Positions 1 through 11,800 of a stretch of DNA of 64,000 bases are shown here, one piece after another. The notes under the pieces are model-generated. The model had not been told where the DNA came from, made no database searches, and worked only from the letters and a program-made list of their open reading frames with translations. Source of the DNA: Coriaria nepalensis (lineage: Eukaryota; Streptophyta; Magnoliopsida; Cucurbitales; Coriariaceae); the NCBI GenBank assembly GCA_027186245.1, contig CP114481.1, forward strand, positions 39,029,501 through 39,093,500, read 5' to 3'. Within the stretch, counting starts at the first letter, position 1. Every line of letters begins with the position of its first letter. The position numbers and the translations under genes are program-made.

Positions 1-142
1 AAGGAAAGTGTGCACTCGTTTAACCTTAAAATCATTTCAATGAGTCATTTCAAGTCAATAACTTATTTCAAAGCAAGTCGAAAGAATTCTATTTTTGCAC
101 TACAAACACAAGTTTTGTGCATAACTTGCAAATGATCAATGC
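1..142 (+). repeat. Reference monomer, 142 bp length class (AACCTT form)
   Basis: This is the first complete monomer in the chosen register and an example of the 142 bp class, which carries TTTAACCTTAAAATC. It has the EcoRI site GAATTC, but its second CpG of the GTCGAACGAA block is replaced (GTCGAAAGAA). It carries the ATGAGTCAT motif at 40-48 and the CAAGTT/AACTTG dyad. The same monomer, including the AAAGAA substitution, recurs at about 3,400, which marks the start of a longer copied block. No reading frame spans the unit, because TAA stops occur in all forward frames across consecutive monomers. Confidence 0.95.
40..48. promoter_or_regulatory. Perfect GCN4/AP-1-type bZIP consensus, first of several hundred
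   Basis: ATGAGTCAT is visible at monomer position 40-48 and is preserved in most monomers. TGA(G/C)TCA is the established recognition sequence of bZIP dimers: yeast Gcn4, animal AP-1 and the plant Opaque2-like GCN4 motif. Some monomers have broken versions: GTGTCAT (about 18,740 and 26,815), GCGTCAT (about 48,766 and 52,590), GAGCCAT (about 39,992 and 43,672) and GAGTCTT (about 36,170 and 43,245). Others have GACTCAT, which still fits (about 17,181). Binding in the cell is not shown. The motif may simply be part of the repeat. Confidence 0.45.
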
Positions 143-145
143 AAG
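109..145. other. Two short dyads at the monomer junction, repeated throughout
   Basis: The first dyad is CAAGTT (109-114) and AACTTG (123-128), a 6 bp stem around an 8-base loop. The second runs over the junction into the next unit: TTGCA (126-130) and TGCAA (140-144) flank the palindrome TGATCA. In monomers reading ATGATCATTGCAA the symmetry is nearly complete apart from one unpaired A. Dyads are common in centromeric satellites and can form cruciforms or bind dimeric proteins. No function is shown here. Confidence 0.5.
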
Positions 146-283
146 GAAAGTGTGCATTCGTTTAACTTAAAATCATTTCAATGAGTCATTTCAAGTCAAT
201 GACTTATTTCAAAGCAAGTCGAACGAATTCAATTTTTGCACTACAAACACAAGTTTTGTGCATAACTTTCAAATGATCATTGC
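143..283 (+). repeat. Reference monomer, 141 bp length class (AACTT form)
   Basis: This monomer is one base shorter because TTTAACCTTAAAATC is reduced to TTTAACTTAAAATC. The same single-base deletion recurs in a large share of monomers throughout the window and is the main reason the array alternates between 141 and 142 bp. The unit also shows GTCAATGACTTA in place of GTCAATAACTTA, a substitution that often travels with the short form. It is therefore best read as a distinct monomer subtype and not as sporadic noise. Confidence 0.93.
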
Positions 284-1843
284 AAGGAAAGTGTGCATTC
301 GTTTAACCTTAAAATCATTTCAATGAGTCATTTCAAGTCAATAACTTATTTCAAAGCAAGTCGAACGAATTCTATTTTTGAACTACAAACACAAGTTTTG
401 TGCATAACTTGCAAGTGATCAATGCAAGGAAAGTGTGCATTCGTTTAACCTTAAAATCATTTCAATGAGTCATTTCAAGTCAATAACTTATTTCAAAGCA
501 AGTCGAACGAATTCTATTTTTTCACTACAAACAGAAGTTTTTTGCATAACTTGCAAATGATCAAGGCAAGGAAAGTGTGCATTCGTTTAACCTTAAAATC
601 ATTTCAATGAGTCATTTCAAGTCAATAACTTATTTCAAAGCAAGTCGAACGAATTCAATTTTTGCACTACAAACACAAGTTTTGTGCATAACTTGCAAAT
701 GATCAATGCAAGGAAAGTGTGCATTCGTTTAACTTAAAATCATTTCAATGAGTCATTTCAAGTCAATGACTTATTTCAAAGCAGGTTGAACGAATTCTAT
801 TTTTTCACTACAAACACAAGTTTTTTGCATAACTTGCAAATGATCAATGCAAGGAAAGTGTGCATTCGTTTAACCTTAAAATCATTTCAATGAGTCATTT
901 CAAGTGAATAACTTATGTCAAAGCAAGTCGAACGAATTCAATTTTTGCACTACAAACACAAGTTTTGTGCATAACTTCCAAATGATCATTGCAAGGAAAA
1001 TGTGCATTCGTTTAACCTTAAAATCATTTCAATGAGTCATTTCAAGTCAATAACTTATTTCAAAGCAAGTCGAACGAATTCAATTTTTGCACTACAAACA
1101 CAAGTTTTGTGCATAACTTGCAAATGATCAATGCAAGGAAAGTGTGCATTCGTTTAACTTAAAATCATTTCAATGAGTCATTTCAAGTCAATGACTTATT
1201 TCAAAGCAAGTTGAACGAATTCTATTTTTTCACTACAAACACAAGTTTTTTGCATAACTTGCAAATGATCAATGCAAGGAAAGTGTGCATTAGTTTAACC
1301 TTAAAATCATTTCAATGAGTCATTTCAAGTCAATAACTTATTTCAAAGCAAGTCGAACGAATTCTATTTTTGCACTACAAACACAAGTTTTGTGCATAAC
1401 TTGCAAGTGATCAATGCAAGGAAAGTGTGCATTCGTTTAACCTTAAAATCATTTCAATGAGTCATTCCAAGTCAATAACTTATTTCAAAGCATGTCGAAC
1501 GAATTCTATTTTTTCACTACAAACACAAGTTTTTTGCATAACTTGCAAATGATCAATGCAAGGAAAGTGTGCATTCGTTTAACCTTTAAATCATTTCAAT
1601 GAGTCATTTCAAGTCAATAACTTATTTCAAAGCAAGTCGAACGAATTCTATTTTTTCACTACAAACAGAAGTTTTTTGCATAACTTGCAAGTGATCAATG
1701 CAAGGAAAGTGTGCATTCGTTTCACCTTAAAATCATTTCAATGAGTCATTTCAAGTCAATAACTTATTTCAAAGCAAGTCGAACGAATTCTATTTTTGCA
1801 CTACAAACACAAGTTTTGTGCATAACTTGCAAATGATCAATGC

Positions 1844-3541
1844 AAGGAAAGTGTGCATTCGTTTAACTTAAAATCATTTCAATGAGTCATTTCAAGTCAA
1901 TGACTTATTTCAAGGCAAGTTGAACGAATTCTATTTTTTCACTACAAACAGAAGTTTTTTGCATAACTTGCAAATGATCAATGCAAGGAAAGTGTGCATC
2001 CGTTTAACTTAAAATCATTTCAATGAGTCATTTCAAGTCAATAAGTTAGTTCTAACCAAGTCGAACGAATTCAATTTTTGCACTACAAACACAAGTTTTG
2101 TGCATAACTTGCAAATGATCATTGCAAGGAAAGTGTGCATTCGTTTAACCTTAAAATCATTTCAATGAGTCATTTCAAGTCAATAAGTTATTTCAAAGCA
2201 AGTCGAACGAATTCTATTTTTGCACTACAAACACGAGTTTTGTGCATAACTTGCGAATGATCAATGCAAGGAAAGTGTGCACTCGTTTAACCTTAAAATC
2301 ATTTCAATGAGTCATTCCAAGTCAATAACTTATTTCAAAGCAAGTCGAACGAATTCTATTTTTGCACTACAAACACAAGTTTTGTGCATAACTTGCAAAT
2401 GATCAATGCAAGGAAAGTGTGCATTCGTTTAACTTAAAATCATTTCAATGAGTCATTTCAAGTCAATGACTTATTTCAAGGACAGTTGAACGAATTCTAT
2501 TTTTTCACTACAAACACAAGTTTTGTGCATAACTTGCAAATGATCAATGCGAGGAAAGTGTGCATTCGTTTAACTTAAAATCATTTCAATGAGTCATTTC
2601 AAGTCAATAAGTTATTTCTAACCAAGTCGAACGAATTCAATTTTTGCACTACAAACACAAGTTTTGTGCATAACTTGCAAATGATCATTGCAAGGACAGT
2701 GTGCATTCGTTTAACCTTAAAATCATTTCAATGAGTCATTTCAAGTCAATAAGTTATTTCAAAGCAAGTCGAACGAATTCTATTTTTGCACTACAAACAC
2801 AAGTTTTGTGCATAACTTGCAAATGATCAATGCAAGGAAAGTGTGCACTCGTTTAACCTTAAAATCATTTCAATGAGTCATTTCAAGTCAATAACTTATT
2901 TCAAAGCAAGTCGAACGAATTCAATTTTTGCACTACAAACACAAGTTTTGTGCATAACTTGCAAATGATCAATGCAAGGAAAGTGTGCATTCGTTTAACT
3001 TAAAATCATTTCAATGAGTCATTTCAAGTCAATGACTTATTTCAAGGACAGTTGAACGAATTCTATTTTTTCACTACAAACACAAGTTTTGTGCATAACT
3101 TGCAAATGATCAATGCGAGGAAAGTGTGCATTCGTTTAACTTAAAATCATTTCAATGAGTCATTTCAAGTCAATAAGTTATTTCTAACCAAGTCGAACGA
3201 ATTCAATTTTTGCACTACAAACACAAGTTTTGTGCATAACTTGCAAATGATCATTGCAAGGACAGTGTGCATTCGTTTAACCTTAAAATCATTTCAATGA
3301 GTCATTTCAAGTCAATAAGTTATTTCAAAGCAAGTCGAACGAATTCTATTTTTGCACTACAAACACAAGTTTTGTGCATAACTTGCAAATGATCAATGCA
3401 AGGAAAGTGTGCACTCGTTTAACCTTAAAATCATTTCAATGAGTCATTTCAAGTCAATAACTTATTTCAAAGCAAGTCGAAAGAATTCTATTTTTGCACT
3501 ACAAACACAAGTTTTGTGCATAACTTGCAAATGATCAATGC
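1844..3541 (+). repeat. 566 bp tetramer HOR, three tandem copies
   Basis: Four-monomer units start at 1,844, 2,410 and 2,976 and end at 3,541, an exact 566 bp spacing. The order within a unit is: a short (AACTT) monomer with GTCAATGACTTATTTCAAGG; a short monomer with TTTCTAACCAAG; a long monomer with AATAAGTTATTTC; and a long monomer with GTGCACTCG. Copies 2 and 3 share the private GGACAGTTGAACG sequence (2,480 and 3,046) and are nearly identical. Copy 1 has GGCAAGTTG there and is older or less homogenised. Confidence 0.9.
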
Positions 3542-4699
3542 AAGGAAAGTGTGCATTCGTTTAACTTAAAATCATTTCAATGAGTCATTTCAAGTCAATG
3601 ACTTATTTCAAAGCAAGTCGAACGAATTCAATTTTTGCACTACAAACACAAGTTTTGTGCATAACTTTCAAATGATCATTGCAAGGAAAGTGTGCATTCG
3701 TTTAACCTTAAAATCATTTCAATGAGTCATTTCAAGTCAATAACTTATTTCAAAGCAAGTCGAACGAATTCTATTTTTGAACTACAAACACAAGTTTTGT
3801 GCATAACTTGCAAGTGATCAATGCAAGGAAAGTGTGCATTCGTTTAACCTTAAAATCATTTTAATGAGTCATTTCAAGTCAATAACTTATTTCAAAGCAA
3901 GTCGAACGAATTCTATTTTTTCACTAAAAACAGAAGTTTTTTGCATAACTTGCAAATGATCAAGGCAAGGAAAGTGTGCATTCGTTTAACCTTAAAATCA
4001 TTTCAATGAGTCATTTCAAGTCAATAACTTATTTCAAAGCAAGTCGAACGAATTCAATTTTTGCACTACAAACACAAGTTTTGTGCATAACTTGCAAATG
4101 ATCAATGCAAGGAAAGTGTGCATTCGTTTAACTTAAAATCATTTCAATGAGTCATTTCAAGTCAATAACTTATTTCAAAGCAAGTCGAAAGAATTCAATT
4201 TTTGCACTACAAACACAAGTTTTGTGCATAACTTGCAAATGATCAATGCAAGGAAAGTGTGCACTCGTTTAACCTTCAAATCATCTCAATGAGTCATTTC
4301 AAGTTAATAACTTATTTCAAAGCAAGTCGAACGAATTCAATTTTTGCAGTACAAACACAAGTTTTGTGCATAACTTTCAAATGATCATTGCAAAGAAAGT
4401 GTGCATTCGTTTAACCTTAAAATCATTTCAATGAGTCATTTCAAGTCAATAACTTATTTCAAAGCAAGTCGAACGAATTCTATTTTTGCACTACAAACAC
4501 AAGTTTTGTGCATAACTTGCAAGTGATCAATGCAAGGAAAGTGTGCATTCGTTTAACCTTAAAATCATTTCAATGAGTCATTTCAAGTCAATCACTTATT
4601 TCAAAGCAAGTCGAATGAATTCAATTTTTGCACTACAAACACAAGTTTTGTGCATAACTTGTAAATGATCAATGCAAGGAAAGTGTGCATTCGTTTAAC

Positions 4700-5830
4700 C
4701 TTTAAATCATTTCAATGAGTCATTTCAAGTCAATAACTTATTTCAAAGCAAGTCGAACGAATTCAATTTTTGCACTACAAACACAAGTTTTGTGCATAAC
4801 TTCCAAATGATCATTGCAAGGATAGTGTGCATTCGTTTAACCTTAAAATCATTTCAATGAGTCATTTCAAGTCAATAACTTATTTCAAAGCAAGTCGAAC
4901 GAATTCTATTTTTTCAGTACAAACAGAAGTTTTTGCTTAACTTGCAAATGATCAATGCAAGGAAAGTGTGCATTCGTTTAACCTTTAAATCATTCAATGA
5001 GTCATTTCAAGTCAATAACTTATTTCAAAGCAAGTCGAACGAATTCAATTTTTGCGCTACAAACACAAGTTTTGTGCATAACTTGCAAATGATCAATGCA
5101 AGGAAAGTGTGCATTCGTTTAACTTAAAATCATTTCAATGAGTCATTTCAAGTCAATGACTTATTTCAAAGCAAGTTGAACGAATTCTATTTTTTCACTA
5201 CAAACACAAGTTTTTTGCATAACTTGCAAGTGATCAATGCAAGGAAAGTGTGCACTCGTTTAACCTTCAAATCATTTCAATGAGTCATTTCAAGTCAATA
5301 ACTTATTTCAAAGCAAGTCGAACGAATTCAATTTTTGCACTACAAACACAAGTTTTGTGCATAACTTCCAAATGATCATTGCAAGGATAGTGTGCATTCG
5401 GTTAACCTTAAAATCATTTCAATGAGTCATTTCAAGTCAATAACTTATTTCAAAGCAAGTCGAACGAATTCTATTTTTTCAGTACAAACAGAAGTTTTTG
5501 CTTAACTTGCAAATGATCAATGCAAGGAAAGTGTGCATTCGTTTAACCTTTAAATCATTCAATGAGTCATTTCAAGTCAATAACTTATTTCAAAGCAAGT
5601 CGAACGAATTCCATTTTTGCGCTACAAACACAAGTTTTTTGCATAACTTGCTAATGATCAATGCAAGGAAAGTGTGCATTCGTTTAACCTTAAAATCATT
5701 TCAATGAGTCATTTCAAGTGAATAACTTATGTCAAAGCAAGTCGAACGAATTCAATTTTTGCACTACAAACACAAGTTTTGTGCATAACTTCCAAATGAT
5801 CATTGCAAGGAAAATGTGCATTCGTTTAAC
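4700..5830 (+). repeat. Tandem 565 bp tetramer duplication, two copies
   Basis: Monomers from about 4,700-5,265 and 5,266-5,830 pair at an offset of 565 bp. They share AGGATAGTGTGC, TTTTTCAGTACAAAC, AGTTTTTGCTTAAC with one T fewer than usual, and AAATCATTCAATG with a 2-3 base deletion. The second copy has GAATTCCATTTTTGCGC where the first has GAATTCAATTTTTGCGC. The later 3,683 bp copy of this area carries only one such unit, of the second type, at 9,181. Confidence 0.75.
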
Positions 5831-8800
5831 CTTAAAATCATTTCAATGAGTCATTCCAAGTCAATAACTTATTTCAAAGCAAGTCGAACGAATTCTATTT
5901 TTTCACTACAAACAGAAGTTTTTGCATAACTTGCAAATGTTCAAGGCAAGGAAAGTGTGCATTCGTTTAACCTTAAAATCATTTCAATGAGTCATTTCAA
6001 GTCAATAACTTATTTCAAAGCAAGTCGAACGAATTCAATTTTTGCACTACAAACACAAGTTTTGTGCATAACTTGCAAATGATCAATGCAAGGAAAGTGT
6101 GCATTCGTTTAACTTAAAATCATTTCAATGAGTCATTTCAAGTCAATGACTTATTTCAAAGCAAGTTGAACGAATTCTATTTTTTCACTACAAACACAAG
6201 TTTTTTGCATAACTTGCAAATGATCAATGCAAGGAAAGTGTGCATTCGTTTAACCTTAAAATCATTTCAATGAGTCATTTCAAGTGAATAACTTATGTCA
6301 AAGCAAGTCGAACGAATTCAATTTTTGCACTACAAACACAAGTTTTGTGCATAACTTCCAAATGATCATTGCAAGGAAAATGTGCATTCGTTTAACCTTA
6401 AAACCATTTCAATGAGTCATTTCAAGTCAATAACTTATTTCAAAGCAAGTCGAACGAATTCTATTTTTTCACTACAAACACAAGTTTTGTGCATAACTTG
6501 CAAATGATCAATGCAAGGAAAGTGTGCATTCATTTAACTTAAAATCATTTCAATGAGTCATTTCAAGTCAATAAGTTATTTCTAACCAAGTCGAATGAAT
6601 TCAATTTTTGCACTACAAACAAAAGTTTTGTGGATAACTTGCAAATGATCATTGCAAGGAAAGTGTGCATTCGTTTAACCATAAAATCATTTCAATGAGT
6701 CATTTCAAGTCAATAATTTATTTCAAAGCAAGTCGAACGGATTCAATTTTTGCACAACAAACACAAGTTTTATGCATAACTTGCAAATGATCAATGCAAG
6801 GAAAGTGTGCATTCGTTTAACCTTAAAATCATTTCAATGAGTCATTTCAAGTAAATAACTTATTTCAAAGCAAGTCGAACAAATTCAATTTTTGCAGTAC
6901 AAACAGAAGTTTTGTGCATAACTTGCAAACGATCAATGCAAGGAAAGTGTGCATTCGTTTAACTTAAAATCATTTCAATGAGTCATTTCAAATCAATAAT
7001 TTATTTCAAAGCAAGTCGAACGGATTCAATTTTTGCACAACAAACACAAGTTTTGTGCATAACTTGCAAATGATCAATGCAAGGAAAGTGTGCATTCGTT
7101 TAACCTTAAAATCATTTCAATGAGTCATTTCAAGTGAATAAGTTATTTCAAAGCAAGTCGAACGAATTCAATTTTTGCACAACAAACACAAGTTTTGTGC
7201 ATAACTTGCAAATGATCAATGCAAGGAAAGTGTGCACTCGTTTAACCTTAAAATCATTTCAATGAGTCATTTCAAGTGAATAACTTATGTCAAAGCAAGT
7301 CGAACGAATTCAATTTTTGCACTACAAACACAAGTTTTGTGCATAACTTCCAAATGATCATTGCAAGGAAAATGTGCATTCGTTTAACCTTAAAATCATT
7401 TCAATGAGTCATTTCAAGTCAATAACTTATTTCAAAGCAAGTCGAACGAATTCTATTTTTTCACTACAAACGCAAGTTTTGTGCATAACTTGCAAATGAT
7501 CAATGCAAGGAAAGTGTGCATTCATTTGACTTAAAATCATTTCAATGAGTCATTTCAAGTCAATAAGTTATTTCTAACCAAGTCGAACGAATTCAATTTT
7601 TGCACTACAAACACAAGTTTTGTGCATAACTTGCAAATGATCATTGCAAGGAAAGTATGCATTCGTTTAACCTTAAAATCATTTCAATGAGTCATTTCAA
7701 GTCAATAAGTTATTTCAAAGCAAGTCGAACGAATTCAATTTTTGCACTACAAACACAAGTTTTGTGCATAACTTGCAAATGATCAATGCAAGGAAAGTGT
7801 GCATTCATTTAACTTAAAATCATTTCAATGAGTCATTTCAAGTCAATAAGTTATTTCTAACCAAGTCGAACGAATTCAATTTTTGCACTACAAACACAAG
7901 TTTTGTGCATAACTTGCAAATGATCGTTGCAAGGAAAGTGTGCATTCGTTTAACCATAAAATCATTTCAATGAGTCATTTCAAGTCAATAATTTATTTCA
8001 AAGCAAGTCGAACGGATTCAATTTTTGCACAACAAACACAAGTTTTATGCATAACTTGCAAATGATCAATGCAAGGAAAGTGTGCATTCGTTTAACCTTA
8101 AAATCATTTCAATGAGTCATTTCAAGTCAATAACTTATTTCAAAGCAAGTCGAACAAATTCAATTTTTGCAGTACAAACAGAAGTTTTGTGCATAACTTG
8201 CAAACGATCAATGCAAGGAAAGTGTGCATTCGTTTAACTTAAAATCATTTCAATGAGTCATTTCAAATCAATAATTTATTTCAAAGCAAGTCGAACGGAT
8301 TCAATTTTTGCACAACAAACACAAGTTTTGTGCATAACTTGCAAATGATCAATGCAAGGAAAGTGTGCATTCGTTTAACCTTAAAATCATTTCAATGAGT
8401 CATTTCAAGTCAATAAGTTATTTCAAAGCAAGTCGAACGAATTCAATTTTTGCACTACAAACACAAGTTTTGTGCATAACTTGCAAATGATCAATGCAAG
8501 GAAAGTGTGCACTCGTTTAACCTTCAAATCATCTCAATGAGTCATTTCAAGTTAATAACTTATTTCAAAGCAAGTCGAACGAATTCAATTTTTGCACTAC
8601 AAACACAAGTTTTGTGCATAACTTTCAAATGATCATTGCAAAGAAAGTGTGCATTCGTTTAACCTTAAAATCATTTCAATGAGTCATTTCAAGTCAATAA
8701 CTTATTTCAAAGCAAGTCGAACGAATTCTATTTTTGCACTACAAACACAAGTTTTGTGCATAACTTGCAAGTGATCAATGCAAGGAAAGTGTGCATTCGT

Positions 8801-11800
8801 TTAACCTTAAAATCATTTCAATGAGTCATTTCAAGTCAATCACTTATTTCAAAGCAAGTCGAATGAATTCAATTTTTGCACTACAAACACAAGTTTTGTG
8901 CATAACTTGTAAATGATCAATGCAAGGAAAGTGTGCATTCGTTTAACCTTTAAATCATTTCAATGAGTCATTTCAAGTCAATAACTTATTTCAAAGCAAG
9001 TCGAACGAATTCAATTTTTGCACTACAAACACAAGTTTTGTGCATAACTTCCAAATGATCATTGCAAGGATAGTGTGCATTCGTTTAACCTTAAAATCAT
9101 TTCAATGAGTCATTTCAAGTCAATAACTTATTTCAAAGCAAGTCGAACGAATTCTATTTTTTCAGTACAAACAGAAGTTTTTGCTTAACTTGCAAATGAT
9201 CAATGCAAGGAAAGTGTGCATTCGTTTAACCTTTAAATCATTCAATGAGTCATTTCAAGTCAATAACTTATTTCAAAGCAAGTCGAACGAATTCCATTTT
9301 TGCGCTACAAACACAAGTTTTTTGCATAACTTGCTAATGATCAATGCAAGGAAAGTGTGCATTCGTTTAACCTTAAAATCATTTCAATGAGTCATTTCAA
9401 GTGAATAACTTATGTCAAAGCAAGTCGAACGAATTCAATTTTTGCACTACAAACACAAGTTTTGTGCATAACTTCCAAATGATCATTGCAAGGAAAATGT
9501 GCATTCGTTTAACCTTAAAATCATTTCAATGAGTCATTCCAAGTCAATAACTTATTTCAAAGCAAGTCGAACGAATTCTATTTTTTCACTACAAACAGAA
9601 GTTTTTGCATAACTTGCAAATGTTCAAGGCAAGGAAAGTGTGCATTCGTTTAACCTTAAAATCATTTCAATGAGTCATTTCAAGTCAATAACTTATTTCA
9701 AAGCAAGTCGAACGAATTCAATTTTTGCACTACAAACACAAGTTTTGTGCATAACTTGCAAATGATCAATGCAAGGAAAGTGTGCATTCGTTTAACTTAA
9801 AATCATTTCAATGAGTCATTTCAAGTCAATGACTTATTTCAAAGCAAGTTGAACGAATTCTATTTTTTCACTACAAACACAAGTTTTTTGCATAACTTGC
9901 AAATGATCAATGCAAGGAAAGTGTGCATTCGTTTAACCTTAAAATCATTTCAATGAGTCATTTCAAGTGAATAACTTATGTCAAAGCAAGTCGAACGAAT
10001 TCAATTTTTGCACTACAAACACAAGTTTTGTGCATAACTTCCAAATGATCATTGCAAGGAAAATGTGCATTCGTTTAACCTTAAAACCATTTCAATGAGT
10101 CATTTCAAGTCAATAACTTATTTCAAAGCAAGTCGAACGAATTCTATTTTTTCACTACAAACACAAGTTTTGTGCATAACTTGCAAATGATCAATGCAAG
10201 GAAAGTGTGCATTCATTTAACTTAAAATCATTTCAATGAGTCATTTCAAGTCAATAAGTTATTTCTAACCAAGTCGAATGAATTCAATTTTTGCACTACA
10301 AACAAAAGTTTTGTGGATAACTTGCAAATGATCATTGCAAGGAAAGTGTGCATTCGTTTAACCATAAAATCATTTCAATGAGTCATTTCAAGTCAATAAT
10401 TTATTTCAAAGCAAGTCGAACGGATTCAATTTTTGCACAACAAACACAAGTTTTATGCATAACTTGCAAATGATCAATGCAAGGAAAGTGTGCATTCGTT
10501 TAACCTTAAAATCATTTCAATGAGTCATTTCAAGTAAATAACTTATTTCAAAGCAAGTCGAACAAATTCAATTTTTGCAGTACAAACAGAAGTTTTGTGC
10601 ATAACTTGCAAACGATCAATGCAAGGAAAGTGTGCATTCGTTTAACTTAAAATCATTTCAATGAGTCATTTCAAATCAATAATTTATTTCAAAGCAAGTC
10701 GAACGGATTCAATTTTTGCACAACAAACACAAGTTTTGTGCATAACTTGCAAATGATCAATGCAAGGAAAGTGTGCATTCGTTTAACCTTAAAATCATTT
10801 CAATGAGTCATTTCAAGTGAATAAGTTATTTCAAAGCAAGTCGAACGAATTCAATTTTTGCACAACAAACACAAGTTTTGTGCATAACTTGCAAATGATC
10901 AATGCAAGGAAAGTGTGCACTCGTTTAACCTTAAAATCATTTCAATGAGTCATTTCAAGTGAATAACTTATGTCAAAGCAAGTCGAACGAATTCAATTTT
11001 TGCACTACAAACACAAGTTTTGTGCATAACTTCCAAATGATCATTGCAAGGAAAATGTGCATTCGTTTAACCTTAAAATCATTTCAATGAGTCATTTCAA
11101 GTCAATAACTTATTTCAAAGCAAGTCGAACGAATTCTATTTTTTCACTACAAACGCAAGTTTTGTGCATAACTTGCAAATGATCAATGCAAGGAAAGTGT
11201 GCATTCATTTGACTTAAAATCATTTCAATGAGTCATTTCAAGTCAATAAGTTATTTCTAACCAAGTCGAACGAATTCAATTTTTGCACTACAAACACAAG
11301 TTTTGTGCATAACTTGCAAATGATCATTGCAAGGAAAGTATGCATTCGTTTAACCTTAAAATCATTTCAATGAGTCATTTCAAGTCAATAAGTTATTTCA
11401 AAGCAAGTCGAACGAATTCAATTTTTGCACTACAAACACAAGTTTTGTGCATAACTTGCAAATGATCAATGCAAGGAAAGTGTGCATTCATTTAACTTAA
11501 AATCATTTCAATGAGTCATTTCAAGTCAATAAGTTATTTCTAACCAAGTCGAACGAATTCAATTTTTGCACTACAAACACAAGTTTTGTGCATAACTTGC
11601 AAATGATCGTTGCAAGGAAAGTGTGCATTCGTTTAACCATAAAATCATTTCAATGAGTCATTTCAAGTCAATAATTTATTTCAAAGCAAGTCGAACGGAT
11701 TCAATTTTTGCACAACAAACACAAGTTTTATGCATAACTTGCAAATGATCAATGCAAGGAAAGTGTGCATTCGTTTAACCTTAAAATCATTTCAATGAGT

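Larger units (their letters stand above)
1..770 (+). repeat. Segmental copy of about 0.77 kb, paired with 3,400-4,170 (offset 3,399)
   Basis: The first five or so monomers match those from 3,400 onward in order, including rare variants: the AAAGAATTC substitution in the first unit, TTTCAAATGATCATT at about 268, TTTTTGAACTAC at about 376 and GATCAAGGC near 560. The match is lost in the monomer beginning near 712, where this copy reads GTCAATGACTTA and the partner reads GTCAATAACTTA followed by GTCGAAAGAA. The copy may extend left of the window. Confidence 0.85.

Noticed and set aside
13..29. CENP-B box candidate at CATTCGTTTAACC, and another on the reverse strand over the TCGAACGAAT block
   Set aside because: The left half fits (TTCG, then A at the right spacing), but the essential CGGG half is missing in the consensus, so this is at best a degenerate half-site that could occur by chance.
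125..134. Octamer-like word TTGCAAAT
   Set aside because: It differs by one base from the ATGCAAAT octamer and lies in AT-rich sequence, so the match is weak.
4933..5707. Short ORFs of 64-69 codons near 4,933 and 5,498, repeated at 9,181, 13,006, 15,840, 16,690, 21,084, 24,060, 25,617 and elsewhere
   Set aside because: They begin at TTG or similar codons inside the satellite and exist only where small deletions (AGTTTTTGC with one T fewer, AAATCATTC) remove the usual stops. Their recurrence follows the HOR copies. No ribosome binding site, splice signal or known domain is seen, and both halves of the translated product are the same satellite stretch read twice.
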